From Luscinia megarhynchos (taxonomy: Eukaryota; Chordata; Aves; Passeriformes; Turdidae), in the NCBI GenBank assembly GCA_034336665.1, contig CM067576.1, positions 13,693,385-13,757,384 of the forward strand: 64,000 bases of DNA, in the 5' to 3' direction. Below are positions 51,141-64,000 of the stretch, piece after piece; position 1 is the first letter of the stretch; each line of letters starts with the position of its first letter. The translations under genes and the position numbers were made by a program. Below the pieces are notes generated by a model. It ran no database searches and was not told the DNA's origin. It was given only the letters and a program-made list of their open reading frames with translations.

Positions 51141-51960
51141 CATTTTCCAAAGGAAACTCGCCTTACATGTTCAGTTACTATTCAAATCTCACTAGGAGCG
51201 TGCTAGCTGGTTATAAAATAATACTTCTTGGTTTTGTAAACATTTGTTTAATACTTAAAAATAGAACTTTTCTAGAACATGACCCATATTCACTAATTAG
51301 AAAAAAATATTTAAGTCTTTGAACATTTGTCTCCTCTCATTACTGTATTTATTGTGGGCATACTGACAGACCAAAATTTGTTCCTGACTGCACCAAACCT
51401 GCCCTGAGCAATTTGCAATCTGATGTTTAGGCAAGAGAGACAAACAGCAGCAGAAAGCTAAATGTAGGCAGGAAACTTCAACATTTTTACACTTACAGAG
51501 TATACAGAAGCTAAATTTCTCCTGCTCATTTTATTAACTCATTAAAAATCCATTCATAGATGTGGAATTTCATCATTATCCCAAACCTTCAGTATAAAGA
51601 AAACACCCAGCTGTTAATATTTCATTACACACACACCCAGAAAGCCCCCAACTGTCTGCTAAAGGGATCCAGAGCTGCACTCAGCAGGAACAAATGAATC
51701 AGAGACATTATTTTCTATCTTCATTAAATAAGACTTTACAATCGTTGGTCAAGTAAAAATATGAATGGAAACTTGTTTTGCTTCAGTAGACAAGATCTTT
51801 TTTGGTTGCACAGGTCAAGAGATTTCTTCCCATTGCTTCTGTTCTGCTTCTGTTGAAAATGGTGTTAGGCTCTCACTGAGTTTCCATTGTATTTTGTCAG
51901 AATGCTGCTTTCTCTGTGTAAATCATGAACTTTAGGATCACAATAGCATTAAAAGTCAGG

Positions 51961-52012
51961 ATTTTTTGGTTTTGTTTTCTGGGTGTTTTGTTTTGCTTTG
52001 TTTTTTTGTTCA
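51961..52012. repeat. G/T low-complexity tract
   Basis: About 50 bp of T-runs spaced by single or double G (GTTTTGTTTT units). It resembles the complement of the A/C tracts elsewhere in the window. Confidence 0.8.
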
Positions 52013-54326
52013 GTTTAAAAGGATCCCTTTCACATTGAACAATTCCTCTAACACTGCACGTGTCCAGAGCAACGTGAGCACTGTACGGTATCTGAACGGC
52101 TGTTTACCTTCTGTTAGAGTGCTGAAGAGGAAATTGAGCTATATATGTTTTTTATTGGCTTGGGATATATATCTACTATCTGAAATTACTTCTATTTCCA
52201 TATCCATTATGTGAATTGGATGTGGAAATTATAGTCTCAGGTTTCTTGTGGCATCTGCACGCTTATGCTGATAGCATGTGGACTCAACACCCCTTGGAAA
52301 TAATTGTATGAGATCACTCACACCATTACATTTGATGCATTAGGTCCATTACATACTCCCAGAGATCTCTGTCCTCAGGACTGTAAGCAATATCCTTGAT
52401 AGTGCTGGTATAAAGGAGAGAAATTCACCTCTTATTTAATCATAATAAATGTGATATTTCAGGGTGAAAGCAGTTCCTGACAGAAATCAACTTCTTAGTC
52501 ACAGCAGATTTGCTGATCTCAGCCTACACAGGACAGGCATCTTTTCTCTCTTTTGTAATAACAAACATCAAGAGGAAAAGACCCTTACTGACCATCTGAT
52601 AAAGTTGTTTTGGCTTTCTTCAGCCAGCAGAAAATCATACACATACACTAGTCATGAAATAGTGCACAGAGATAACAAGCCAAGGTAGAAGTTCTGCTTT
52701 AAGGAATGTAGTACCTAAACACACCCCTGGACTGAAAATGAGCTGCAGCTTGCTGTGTTTCAGACTGATCAGATTACCAAGACACAATGTAGTGGTAGTG
52801 TAACTATGCATCTGTGTACATAACTACTCAGATTCCATAGGAAAATTCTGGTTGCTGGTAAAACATGGTGATCCCATGCCTAGCCCTTTAATAACAAGGC
52901 AGAGAAGTTTAAGTTTGATTTTTTGCAAAGGAGTTGCAAACAAACGAACTTTTCAAACAAAATATCATTTACTTTCCCTGAATTTCCTTGTTCCTGCTTT
53001 TTCTGGGAAAGTAACACCACAAGCACTGCTTCAGGCTACAGTAATTTAAATCAAACACATACAATAAGTCCCTTCCGTGTTTCTCTGGTGGCTTGTTTCA
53101 AGTGTTAAAAAGATGTTTTGAACTTTGGTAACAGAACAGTAGGACACAGAATATATGTTCAGCTACTTCCACAGATGAATCGGGATGTATCTGAGGATAA
53201 TGGCTTCATTCACCAATTCCAAAGATGAAAGCCACATGATAGAAAAGGTACCAAAGCCAGTGTGGGACAGTTCTTCACAAAGCACTGTCAGTACCAGGAA
53301 GCAGGAAGAAGAATACTTGAGTGAAAGTGAATTTCAAAATTAGGAGTAGTTGAATTTCGGGCGAGTATCTGATAACTGATCATGGTTTGATGTAAGAAGA
53401 TCAACTCTGTGAATAGATAATATTTTAGAAAGGCAATCTAAAATTTTCAAATCTATAGCTTTTAAGTCCTAAAAGATGACTTGGTTTTAATTTCCTCCTA
53501 TGAAGATAATTTTCCCCATTGGAAAATGAAAGGATGTGCTAATTTTACTAAATGGTTTTCATTCTATAGTCTGCAGTGCTAACTGTGTTGCTGTTTTCAA
53601 AGCCTTTTAACTAACACAAATGCCAAAATCTCCAGAGTTTCAGATGAAGCAGGAAAGGGGGAACAATTTGGTTTGGCTTCATTTCTGTGATGTTCTGGTA
53701 CAACTGCATGACCCTCTGCTTTGCTGACTGTAAAACAGATGTGTGAGAGTAGAGAAGATAAGTCCTCTAGTTCCTCTAGAGCTTTGGTAACCAGCAGGAT
53801 TCTGAGATGGAAAGAGTTCTGAAGTATTTATGCTTTCATTCTGAATTTTTGAAATTCTATGTAAAGCAGATCATCCTAAACATATATACAATACATTATG
53901 CAGATGCCCCATACAAACACATTCCACGTGCTCTCAAAATTATATAACATTAAAGGTAAATTTTTCTACCATTTAACACAGTGAGTTTGATTGAAATATA
54001 ATGAGAAAACTCAAGATTGCAAAACACTAGCAAACTCACTTTGTTAGACACTAACCACAATTCACAGGCAGCAAATAAACAAACAAAACACTGTTGAATA
54101 AAACAAACAAACAGAGACAAAACAGCAATCCATGACCAGTAGGCATAGTCAAACTAAGTCATCAACATCAGAAAGACTTCATTCAGCTTTTATTGAAATA
54201 CTGAAAGTCAGGCCAAGAATGTCTTGGTTATATGAATACGCTCATGAACATCTGAATATCAGAATATCTTAGTGAACTAACAGGTTTTAGCTTAACAGTG
54301 AGTTTTAACTGGAAGCATTTATGGAT

Positions 54327-54360
54327 TGGGGGGAAAAAAAGAAAAAAGAAAAAGAGAAAC
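54327..54360. repeat. Purine tract G6 then A-rich
   Basis: Six G bases are followed by about 27 bp of A-runs with single G bases. The whole tract is purine on the plus strand and could form triplex DNA. Confidence 0.8.
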
Positions 54361-57300
54361 TGGTGTATAGAAATCATATTTTTTTTTCCAGAGTCACATT
54401 GCATTACAAATGCAGACATACAAAGGAGCAAAATGCAGTTTGCTTCAGAGCACAGGCTGAGAGGGAGTCTGCAAACTGAGACCACTGCCAAGATACTTTG
54501 CATATCTTTTGGGCTTGATTTCTTTTCCAAGCTTTATAGGGAAAAAGGGAAGTAATTTTCTCTGGAGAGATTTTTATTTAGCATTATTTTTTGAGTCTCA
54601 TGTTAAGAGGAAAACATCACAGATGCCATAAGAAATTATTGATGAAACTGCATTATTTTCTCACCATATGTTATTAAGTGACAAAACATCAGTTGAATAT
54701 GTCTTTTCAAGAAAGATTTTGAAAGACTCAGGAGCTTTGTCAAAGTAGTATAATCCTCTTAGATGTGCCAACACTGAAATAAATTTTATTGCTTCTGGAA
54801 TTAAGAAGTATAAAATTGAATGGGGGGGAATAATTAAACAGTTTGATTTTTTTGTGTTCTTTTTCCCATCAACCTCAAATGTTCATATTCAGAAGAACTC
54901 TTATTTTATCTCTCAAATTTTAAGTACCAGCCATCTGTATTATCCACAGTATTTGTAGATGGATAGATGTGAACAGTGTTCATATGAACATCTTAGAAGA
55001 CATGAATTGCACTTTCAGCTGTTGGAAAATATTAGTTGAACACGTTAAGCATGATAATACGAATTCAAAGTAGATGTCAGCTCTCCTCATGTGCTATCAT
55101 CTAAAGAGGAACCCAAAATTACAGTCTAATGAGAATAATGACTGAGTTAAATCTGTGTCAATGCCCACTTTCATAATCATTTCATCTGTTTCTGACATCC
55201 TCTTTCAAAAAGCAGACCTATGGTAGTTACATTTTATGCTAGATATTCTGACTTAAACCTGCATATTATTTGAACCTTTCAAGAATTTGGGGAGGCCATT
55301 CCACTTGTATTGTGGGTTAGGTGTTAATGTGTGCACAGGCAAAAGGAAGAAAGGGATGGACAACAAACTATGGAAAATATAAAGGGAAGCATTTTCTGTT
55401 GTATTTCATAGAGGATATTAGATAAAAATTCTACTACTTTTTAGTGAGGGACTGCTACTAAAATTGAAAACAGCACAAAAATCCATTCCTATGAAAAATA
55501 CTTAGGGTTTGGGTTTTTTAATGTTAATTATATATGAGCATTCCCTATGGATATCTCAGGAGATATGTCTCAGTCTATTTCCTATTGACAGGTGGTAGTG
55601 TAAACCAAATGTGGTATTATGAATTCAAATTGGATTTCAACTGCTCATCATTCATACTCTGGGTTTAGAACAGGCTGAAGCTATTACAGCCTAAAAGCCA
55701 TAATGAAAATTAGTATCTTCTGTGCCATTTTCTAGCCTCTTTTCTTATTTTTTTAAGAGGATGGATTTATGATGTCCATTTAATATTTATCATCTCAGAA
55801 ATTTATTATTATGGATTATATACATGGGTTACTTTCAATAGCAATTAATGCATACTCCATAGTACAAGTATGAAAATAAAGCATTTGGGTGGGAGTGGTA
55901 TTTAACATGGACAAGTGTCAAATCCAGATCATTAGTTTTCAGTCATTAGGCACAGAAATGTTGGCATAATGTTATAGTAGGGGTTACCAGTCTCAAAATA
56001 GCTATAAGTTATTTTTTGGGGAAAAAAAATGATATGTATATCTTCCAAGCACAGGCTTATTTTGTTAGTCCAACAAACACGACACATGCAAACAAACTCC
56101 ACACTAAACACTCCACTCCTTGTTTCTCAATTTAACTATCTTCTTCACCTTCCAGTTTGTTCCTTGGTTTAGAATTATGCAATCTGTAACCACATTTTTA
56201 TGCCAGAGAATATAAACAGCAACACAGACCCAGAGATGTCCCTGCTAACAATGCACAGAAAGAAATCACTTGCCTGTAACAATGAAAGAGAGAAGCTACT
56301 GTCAGAAAGAGGGAAAATATCTCCACTAAACTTCTCTGTCATGTTCACCATTGAACTTTTCCCCTTATCCTCTCACTTATCTCTGTGCTTTCTGCTGCTG
56401 GCTAAAGCAGCAGTACAAAGTCTCGCTATAACACTACAGCTGGGAAAGAAGCAGCTGCAAAATGTGTTGGGATGGCAGCCCTGGAGAGACAGGAACCAGT
56501 GCAGAGACTAAGAGCCCACAGAAGCAAGGGTTCACTGAGATCTGTTCTTCCAGAAGGAGCTAAAAATAGCAAAGCTTGAGTATTCCATGAATGTGAGCAA
56601 TCCAGGTGACTCTGGTGTGGCTACTGCTATGCATCGAGTTAAGCTTATTGTTTATACACACACAAAGCTCCAACTAGGATTTTAAAGCCAACCATGCCAA
56701 AATTCAGCTTTGCAATTCCCCAGAAGGTGTCTGAGCTAGTCTCTGCTCAGTTCAAAGGACAGAAAGATAGTGCTGATTAATACCAGCAGCTGTGATGATT
56801 TTACATCCACAGAAGCAACAGTTTGTTACAATGAGCCTCCATCTCGTATTAATTTTTAAATAGTAAACTCCTACTACCAAAGTATTCACCAATTTTAAAT
56901 CATTTCACATTGTTAGCATTTCATAGGTCTGTACAGAATAACCATCTGTTATTTGAAGTTCCTATTACAAAGGAAAAGTTCCTTCATTCACCAAAGCAAG
57001 TGAAAACTATCTGATTCAAAATTAACAATAGTAATTTTTTAAAAAAATTTCCCTGTGTACAATTCAAGCTCAAAAGATCAGGGTGTCTTTTTTGTTTACT
57101 GTTGTTAATAAAATACAATTATTCATGATATTTGGAAAGCTTAAACATAAATGCAAGAAGAGAAAGAACTGCTCAGTCTTTCTGAAGATGGAAAGAGCCC
57201 ATGTACCTTTCTAATAGCCCCTAATTTAATTAATATATTCCTCATACCATGTGGTCTGACTCACTCAAAATATAACCAAGTAGATCACAATTACAACACT

Positions 57301-59179
57301 ATAAATCTAACTCAATGTAGGGAGAGCACTTTGGATTAGGCCATCATGGTTAAAAGCTGGGCTGTCAGCAACGTGACCGACGGTTCCATGGAAGCTAATT
57401 CAGCAGACACTTTGCAATGTTCTCTTTGTTAAAAGCATCTGTATATTGATTTCCATATTTGTATTTTAAGGCAATCTCATGCTTAAAAAACAAGATGTCA
57501 ATGTACAAATGAGGCATGGAATATCTGTCACTTGTCAGATCTGGACTGAAATCTGGAGACATAAACTGTCAGGAAATAAAATGTTTTACATCTGCAGTAA
57601 TTAACCAGACAATTATTACTCCATTTCTTTTCTGGAAAAAAGGGCAGAAAATGGCAGGAAAAATCATATTTGGCTTAGTTTTTATAAGTCTTCTCTCTTT
57701 CCCTTTAAATACCACCATATTTTAAAATAGCATCATTTTGAGATGCATATACCTCCTTTCCCATTAAGTTTTACTATAATTCAAAACTCATTTTGCATTT
57801 TTCAGTATTAATTTAATTTCCATCAAAATTTCTACAAATGGGCCTTACACTATCAAAGTCCATGACTAGGTCAACAGATGAAGGAGAAACATATTAATTG
57901 TATTTATCTATTTTTGGTCAAAAGTGGTTCGGGTCACACTGACAGAACTAGAATCAATATGTAAAAACCCTTTCTTGTTTATTCAAATGCAAAATAAGTA
58001 AAATCAGAATGACAGTAATAATTACTGTTATTTCTCTGGACCATCTATTTGCAGATAGGATGTGAAAATATATGGATAGAAACATTTATTTTTTGCCTAT
58101 CCCAGGCTCACCCTTCATTTTAATGAAATACAACACTGGTTCTTGTCACAAGCCAGGTCATTTTTCTACAAAGTGGGCAGAAATCAGTAATTTGCAAACC
58201 ACGATGGCCTTGGGAAAAAGGGGGGATTTTCTGTGTGATTGATCCACCAATGACAGAACAATTCTCCCAAACATAGGCAGCTGGGACTAGTTCCACTGGG
58301 GAAATTATCACATGATTTCCCAAATTGCAACTGATGAAGAAATCTCCTTAATTTTGAAGAGATGAGTAGCACAAGAGAACAATATCACTTGGAATAACTT
58401 TAAATAGCACACTTTAATATATCTATACTTTAAGACATAACAATATGTAAAGAGTGGTCCTCAATACTTATTGTAGCATAAGTAATAAATTCTACCCTGG
58501 TCTATCAGAAACAGTAAACCTGAGGGGTTTTTTGCCTTTTGTACATACATTTCTTTCTGCTCATCACCTTTCACTAGAATTAAAAGCCTTCAGTCCATAG
58601 GGTTTGTGAGAAAAAGAAAGTCCTTTTAAAATAAGAAATAAAAAACAATTGATGATTTGATACCAGATTTATATTTGCAGAGGACACAGAAAAATCTCTC
58701 TCCTGGGTGTGATGCCACCTATTGAGAATCTGTAGGGCATAAATGGTAATATTTGCTTTAATTTTTTTTCTTATCATTCAAAGTACAGAAAAAAGGAGAA
58801 AGTGAAATTACAGATTGACATAACACTGTCAGCAGCATCCGTTTCAGTGCTGTGGGTGCATTTCCCCTGTCTAACTTTGACTCTGATTGGGCTGTAATGG
58901 AAGAATATCTTTGAATGTTATCACTACCCATCAGAGAATCAGTCCTCCCCTACCCTGCCAGCACTGGGAAAAGAGAGGTTTCTCTTTTCTACTATCATCA
59001 GTTAATTTATCCTATTTAAAGTACTGTAGTTTTGAATTAGATGTAATTGAAAACCTGCAAAACAGAGTGAAATGGAGTTTTAGCTGAAAATGTAAATAAT
59101 GAGAGATAAAGTGATGCATGTTACCAAATACCATCTATCTAGATTCCCACCAGTTAAACAAATGTCAGGATATTGATCT

Positions 59180-60160
59180 GTTCATGCAATAGCTATGGGG
59201 CCCTGTCTTGAATTTCCTGTGGCTCTCAAGCAAGCCAGCAGCTGCATCCTGTGTCTGCTAGAGGAGTGCAGGTGGAGCCTGGGGGCTGTGCATGAAGGTC
59301 TGGCTGCTGCAAACAAGACTCAAGATCCTATGGATTTATTTGAGAAACTTCAGAGGCTCATCTGAGGCAGGACACAGAGCACCCTTGGAAGAGCTGCCAG
59401 CAATCTGTCCCCAGAGCTCTTCCCCACTCCCCATTGTACTCTCAGTGTAATAAATCCACAGCAGGACTTCATTACTCTAGGAACCTTGTGGCCTTTGTCC
59501 AGCTCAGCACAGAAACTTGGCCACCTCTGCATAAGGCACTAGACTGCTTTTATGTTCTATATTGATAGTTGCTGGAGATTTAATGAAAGGAGCCAGATAC
59601 TGAGAGAAGACCCCCAGGAAACAGATTGTGACAAGGCAAAGCCCAGGGTGGAAGGAGCTCCCCAGGCCACTCTTCAGACAGTGGGACCAGCAGAAAGGGC
59701 AGCTTCTCCCTGCTTGGAGCTCCTTCATCCATCACACCCAGGGAGGGCACATTTCTTCACCAAACTTCACTGTGGAGCTCAAAATCCATTCTTCAGGGAC
59801 TTTTGTGAATCAGCTACTAAATATTTAGTTTGGGAAGCGTGGATTAAAAAGTATATATTGAGTCTACCTGGGACTCAAACTGGTCCATCCAGTGCTGTTT
59901 CACTTAAAAGAAGTCAAATCCAAAATATTCACAGCATCTTATTTTGTATATCTGCTCAGCCTTTCCATGAGCTGTATTTTACTATCTTAGGCAGGCACCA
60001 CTTGATTTGTGAAGAGAATTTAGAAGCACAGCTTATTATCCTGCCTGACTTCCCCGTTATTTTTTCCTTTTCTTCCTGTCATGAACTGAGAAGGTCCCAG
60101 ATGGAATTTCTAAATGAAAGCATTTGTGTCCACTGCACCCTACAGAAAAAATGTTAAGGG
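59180..60160. other. GC-richer patch with a 201-codon open frame
   Basis: The first 650 bp are clearly less AT-rich than the neighbourhood. A plus-strand frame of 201 codons runs from 59552 to 60157, the longest open frame outside the tandem repeats. Its translation shows no domain, signal peptide or compositional pattern that I recognise, and the last third lies in ordinary AT-rich sequence. I expect about 0.1 such frame by chance in a window this size, more where GC is higher. It could be a decayed retroelement, a lineage-specific transcript, or chance. I do not call it a gene. Confidence 0.3.
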
Positions 60161-63100
60161 ATAAAGTCTGTGGGAGTACAAAGATTGGGTGAGGAGTTAA
60201 AGGGAGGACAAAAGGTATCAGTGGGAATATAGATGAAAACAGGCAGGAGCAGAGAAGAACAAAGACTAAGCATGAAAGAATAAATATTAACTGCCCTCCG
60301 ATACATATCTGCCCTTTCCACAGAATATGGAGCTCCTCAAACTACTCTTCCCCCATGTCATACTGAAAGAGTCAAACCTGGTTTTCAGCTTTTATTAAAA
60401 AGTAGATAAATAGCTCTTTCAGCAATTAATCTGAACCTTTTTCAGTTATCTTTGCTTAGAATAAATGCATTTCTCATTGAAAAATATATTCAGCTGCTTT
60501 GCACTCTTTGAAATGCAAACAGGAGCAGGAGGAGAGGGGGCTTTGCTGGCAGTGTGAGTTCTTCCAGCTGCCTTTAGTGCTGATCCCAGCCCAGAGCTGA
60601 GCCCAGAGCCCAGCTCCCAGCCTCAGCCCCAGCAGGCTCACAGCAGCTCTGCTCTTTCACTTCCACCTCCTTGAGTTTATTGCTGAAAACTTCTGCTTAA
60701 AATCACCACCATAATTTTATTACAAACACTTAATATAGGCAAGGTGCATTAGGGCAGTATTTTGCCTTTAGCTCTCTTGTTACTTGTAATGACCATACTG
60801 GGCAATAAAATCTGTTATTAATGTTTAGCTTGGTTTAATCAACACCAGACCACAGCAAAGCACAGAATTGCTGATCCAATGACCACACTGTGCTGTGTTT
60901 AGATCCTGCTTGCTGGTGATTTCCAGCTGCACGTTCCCTGGCCTGCATTAAAGTAGAGTAAGCTGACTGCTTTCAGAATCATGACAGTAATTGGGAGACT
61001 ATTCTGTAGCTTCAAGGAAAAGGTAATAAAAGCAATTCTAAAAGACTCTTTGCTGAAGAGGAAGTAGTAGGGCTTTGTTTAATAAACTTGCATGGCACCA
61101 TGGAAAAATTCTGCCTTTCCCCATTAGACAGACACCCTGTCACCTTTTACCCAAACCCCAGTGAATGGAGACAATGGCTCTGTTCTGTAAGGGAGAGTGT
61201 GGAAACAAATGAGATGAAACACATCATCCAGAGCTCACTGAAATCACCTGCAGAGCTGGAAGAGAGGAATGGGGGTTATCCATACAGATTGTACAGCCAC
61301 TAGTATTTTACTTTTCCCCTTCCTGACTTGCAGGGAACACATAATTACAAGCAGTGATTTGCTTTAGAGAGCAAATGTGTGTTTCTTTCGTTATTCAATC
61401 ACAGGTTAGATTAACTTTGTGTATGAAGACATACATAAAAATGTAATCATTTCATTGTCAGGAGCCTAAAGCTAACGTTAATTACAGTTTGAAACTTCGA
61501 TTATTAATGCATCTTTACCTATTGAAGTGTGAAATAAGCAATAGTAGTTGGAATGCACCAATTTAATTAGCTTTTGAGATTAGAATTCATAAATAGGATA
61601 CTATGTTGTATTTACAGTTAAAATTGTAACACAGCATGCAGGAGGTGGAGGGTTCTGTATTCTAAACAACAATACATCTTTAACATTCATTCAAAGAAGA
61701 AAAAATATTGGCCTTTTTCCATAATCCTATTGCTAAATTATAAATATTCAAGCTTTATGTCCTGTGGAAGCAGATGCTATATTTATTATATTCAGTCAAC
61801 TATTACAAAAATCAAATTCACCTTTTTCATAAATCTTGCATAATACACACACCCACGCCCCTTATGAAAGCAAATGGATTCTATAGCCAGAACTAAGCAA
61901 ATATTGAATACACATATTCAAGAACAATAATTCAAAGAATTAATAGGATTCTCTGTTAGCTAATAACTTTCTTTCATCAATTTTCTGAGTTTGTTCATTT
62001 CACTTTCTTGAGTTGGAAAGTCAACAGTACAAAAGTGTATCACCTAATAAGTTAATATCATAAATATTTTGAGGAAAAAATGTGTGTACAAATTACAGGG
62101 AAGCAATAATGCTTTACCTGTATTGCAATTGTTTAAGGACAAAGGAAAATTAAATTTATTTAAGCAAATAAAGCTTTAAAGAACAACAGACTTCAACTTC
62201 AGCAGAATATAATTTCTCTCTCCCTTTGTACTAACAAATTTACTGAGTGGTTACTTACCTTTCAGTATTTATTCCAGATTATCGCTTTCTAAAATTAATC
62301 TTGAATCAATTTTCATCTTTCCTTTCCCGGTATCCTGATCTTCCTTCAGCCAACTTTGCTTTCAATATAAAGCCCCTAGGAAAGGCAGTGAGATTTCTAA
62401 AATGCTGCACATACACAGTTTTAGAGATTATTGGAAGATCTTCCTGATCCTGCCGTTTAAATTAAGAAACCAACCTTCACACTGTACACGTAATGAGGTT
62501 TTGGACACATGCTTTGAACAAACTTAGGAGAATGCACTTGATAATGGGATCATAATTTTGATTACCTTTTGTATTATCTTTTACATGTTTGTTACAATTG
62601 AAATTGCCAAAGCATTATTTATTGAAATGAAACGAATTTTTTACAAGGAATAAATTGTTTAAAATTTCTTTCCAGAGAGAGATTTGAGCAATTTATTAAT
62701 TCCTTTCTTCCTAAAGGACACTTGGCCTTCTTAACTGATTATCATTGACAGCAATGAACTCTGCACCTCAGTACCCCATGAACAGCAGAAAAGCATTGCT
62801 TGCTTAATTGACTTATCTGCCATCAAAAGCAACAACGTTTTTTGGACATCAGTCCTTGCATGAGTCCGTACATGATTAAGTCTCAAGTAGTTTTGAAGCT
62901 TAGAAATCTTCACCATGCACATTTTAAGCTGTGAGGTGATTTTTTGTTAAGAAACTTTTTTGTGCAACAAATTGCTCATTATTAGTTACAGGCAGCTTTA
63001 ATTACAGGTACTGACTTAGAGTGAGATAAAAAGTCTGCACAAAGTGATTTAATAAATTAGATATGAACAAAAATCATGAAATGACAACCTGAAATTAGCA

Positions 63101-64000
63101 ACATAAAAGCAAATTGTTCTCCGAATTTTCAAGTAGATGATAAGCTTAAACTTAAACAAAGAATATATATTTTTAATGCCTCTTAGAAAACTCACTCCTT
63201 TGAAAGTGACACCAGAAAACTTATTATTCATAAGGGACCAAAAATTGGGGATAAATGAGCAATAATGAAGTAGCAGTTCAGAGAAGGATTTTCAACAGTT
63301 TTCTGAAGGCAAGAGTACACTAGAGAAAAATCTTTAGAGAGTGAGAAGAGTCTGGAAATAATTCAAATCCTATAGAAGACAAAACTTAGTCCAACATAAC
63401 GTTAGTGGCATGCACAGATGACATCTTATCTCCCAAAAATCCTCATACAAAATTAGTCAGTCAAAACAATTTAAATGCTTTTGACTTGAATTTATTGCTA
63501 TTGTGGTTTTGCTTCGCTGTGTTGCTGATCCCCAGTTTCAGTGGATGACGGGAAAGGGACAGAATCCAAAACTGAGCTGTGGTGACAGACAGTAGTTTAG
63601 AAGGAATCAATGATACACTAGATTAATGGAAAGCTGATTAATTAGTTACCTTGTCAGTGTGCTGGGGATGTTAGAGGAAAACTGCTGTTTGAGTGTCTGG
63701 GGGATGCAGGGCAGAGCTGGGAACTAGCAGGTCTGGCAGAGGTCACTCACTTTGCCCTCCTAGGTACTCCTGGTCCTATTTCATCCCAAACAGCCAAAAT
63801 TCAGAACGCCAAGTCTGTTGGGATAAATACAATTCTCAAACAATAATGACTTGACACCAGCAACCTTCTTTCAAAAAAATACTCGAAGTCCTGTAAAACT
63901 ATTCAGGAAACAGATTTTTTCCCTTCCCTCAGAGTTTTAAGTCCCCTGATTTCTTTTCTTGGGGCCAGTGCTCTGACATGTCCTTACTGCCTTCCCTGTG
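60161..64000. other. Unique AT-rich sequence to window end, no gene seen
   Basis: No supported gene. A short C/AG-rich patch with repeated CCCAGAGC and CCCAGC words lies at 60585-60650. The part at 61470-61600 (GTTAATTACAG, TTTAATTAGC, AATGCATC) is a weak candidate for a conserved noncoding element. The final 500 bp contain a GC-richer stretch around 63640-63780 without recognisable content. Confidence 0.55.
60585..60650. repeat. CCCAGAGC/CCCAGC-rich short repeat patch
   Basis: Imperfect head-to-tail copies of CCCAGAGC, CCCAGCTC and CCCAGC occur over about 65 bp in an otherwise AT-rich area. It may be a young seed for a minisatellite. Confidence 0.6.

Larger units (their letters stand above)
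46891..59179. other. AT-rich unique sequence, no gene seen
   Basis: This stretch of about 12 kb has no supported gene. Open frames are at most 103 codons (56200-56511, plus) and show no family signature. It contains low-complexity tracts at 51055-51140, 51961-52012 and 54327-54360. I recognised no transposon in it. Confidence 0.6.

Noticed and set aside
1..64000. CRISPR arrays, bacterial operons, tRNA or rRNA genes
   Set aside because: Repeat content and base composition are vertebrate. The two regular arrays are head-to-tail minisatellites without spacers. No tRNA B-box or rRNA core was found.

Overview
The window looks like bird nuclear DNA, probably from a songbird or close relative, and it reads as a gene desert or one very large intron. 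The clade call rests on two interspersed repeats: a CR1 LINE with the typical avian 3' part, and an avian LTR-type repeat that starts TGTCATGG. The rest is AT-rich single-copy sequence. I found no protein-coding gene, exon, tRNA, rRNA or other structured RNA gene that I can support. Almost all open frames are short (60-120 codons) and show no family signature. The longer ones fall in tandem repeats, except for one unrecognised 201-codon frame.

Layout: 1-4639 is featureless apart from A/T runs. About 4640-5450 is probably the remnant of an old LTR on the minus strand, with CCAAT and TATA boxes and two diverged copies of about 100 bp. A 5'-truncated, frameshifted CR1 copy lies at about 10450-11335 on the minus strand, with TA-rich tracts on both sides. 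From 11377 to 33220 the sequence is unique and AT-rich, broken by a TA/CA microsatellite (20113-20232), a perfect E-box palindrome (26062-26077) and a G-quadruplex-type C3T repeat (28356-28370).

A GC- and CpG-rich island at about 33230-34690 stands out from its surroundings. It contains an 11-copy minisatellite of 39-43 bp (33689-34140) and is the best candidate for a promoter or unannotated first exon. Unique sequence follows, with a perfect palindromic steroid-receptor element at 38395-38409 and a hairpin at 40580-40622. A very old CR1 reverse-transcriptase fragment lies at about 43590-43770 on the plus strand. The LTR-type repeat at about 45345-46890 contains a second minisatellite: 13 copies of 39-41 bp, with a 119-bp higher-order duplication. 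The remaining 17 kb is mostly unique AT-rich DNA with low-complexity tracts and a GC-richer patch around 59180-60160 that holds the 201-codon frame.

No genes can be shown to work together here. The interest lies in repeat evolution and in a few candidate regulatory sequences. I found no convincing new biological system. Everything was read by eye; no alignment or database search was run.
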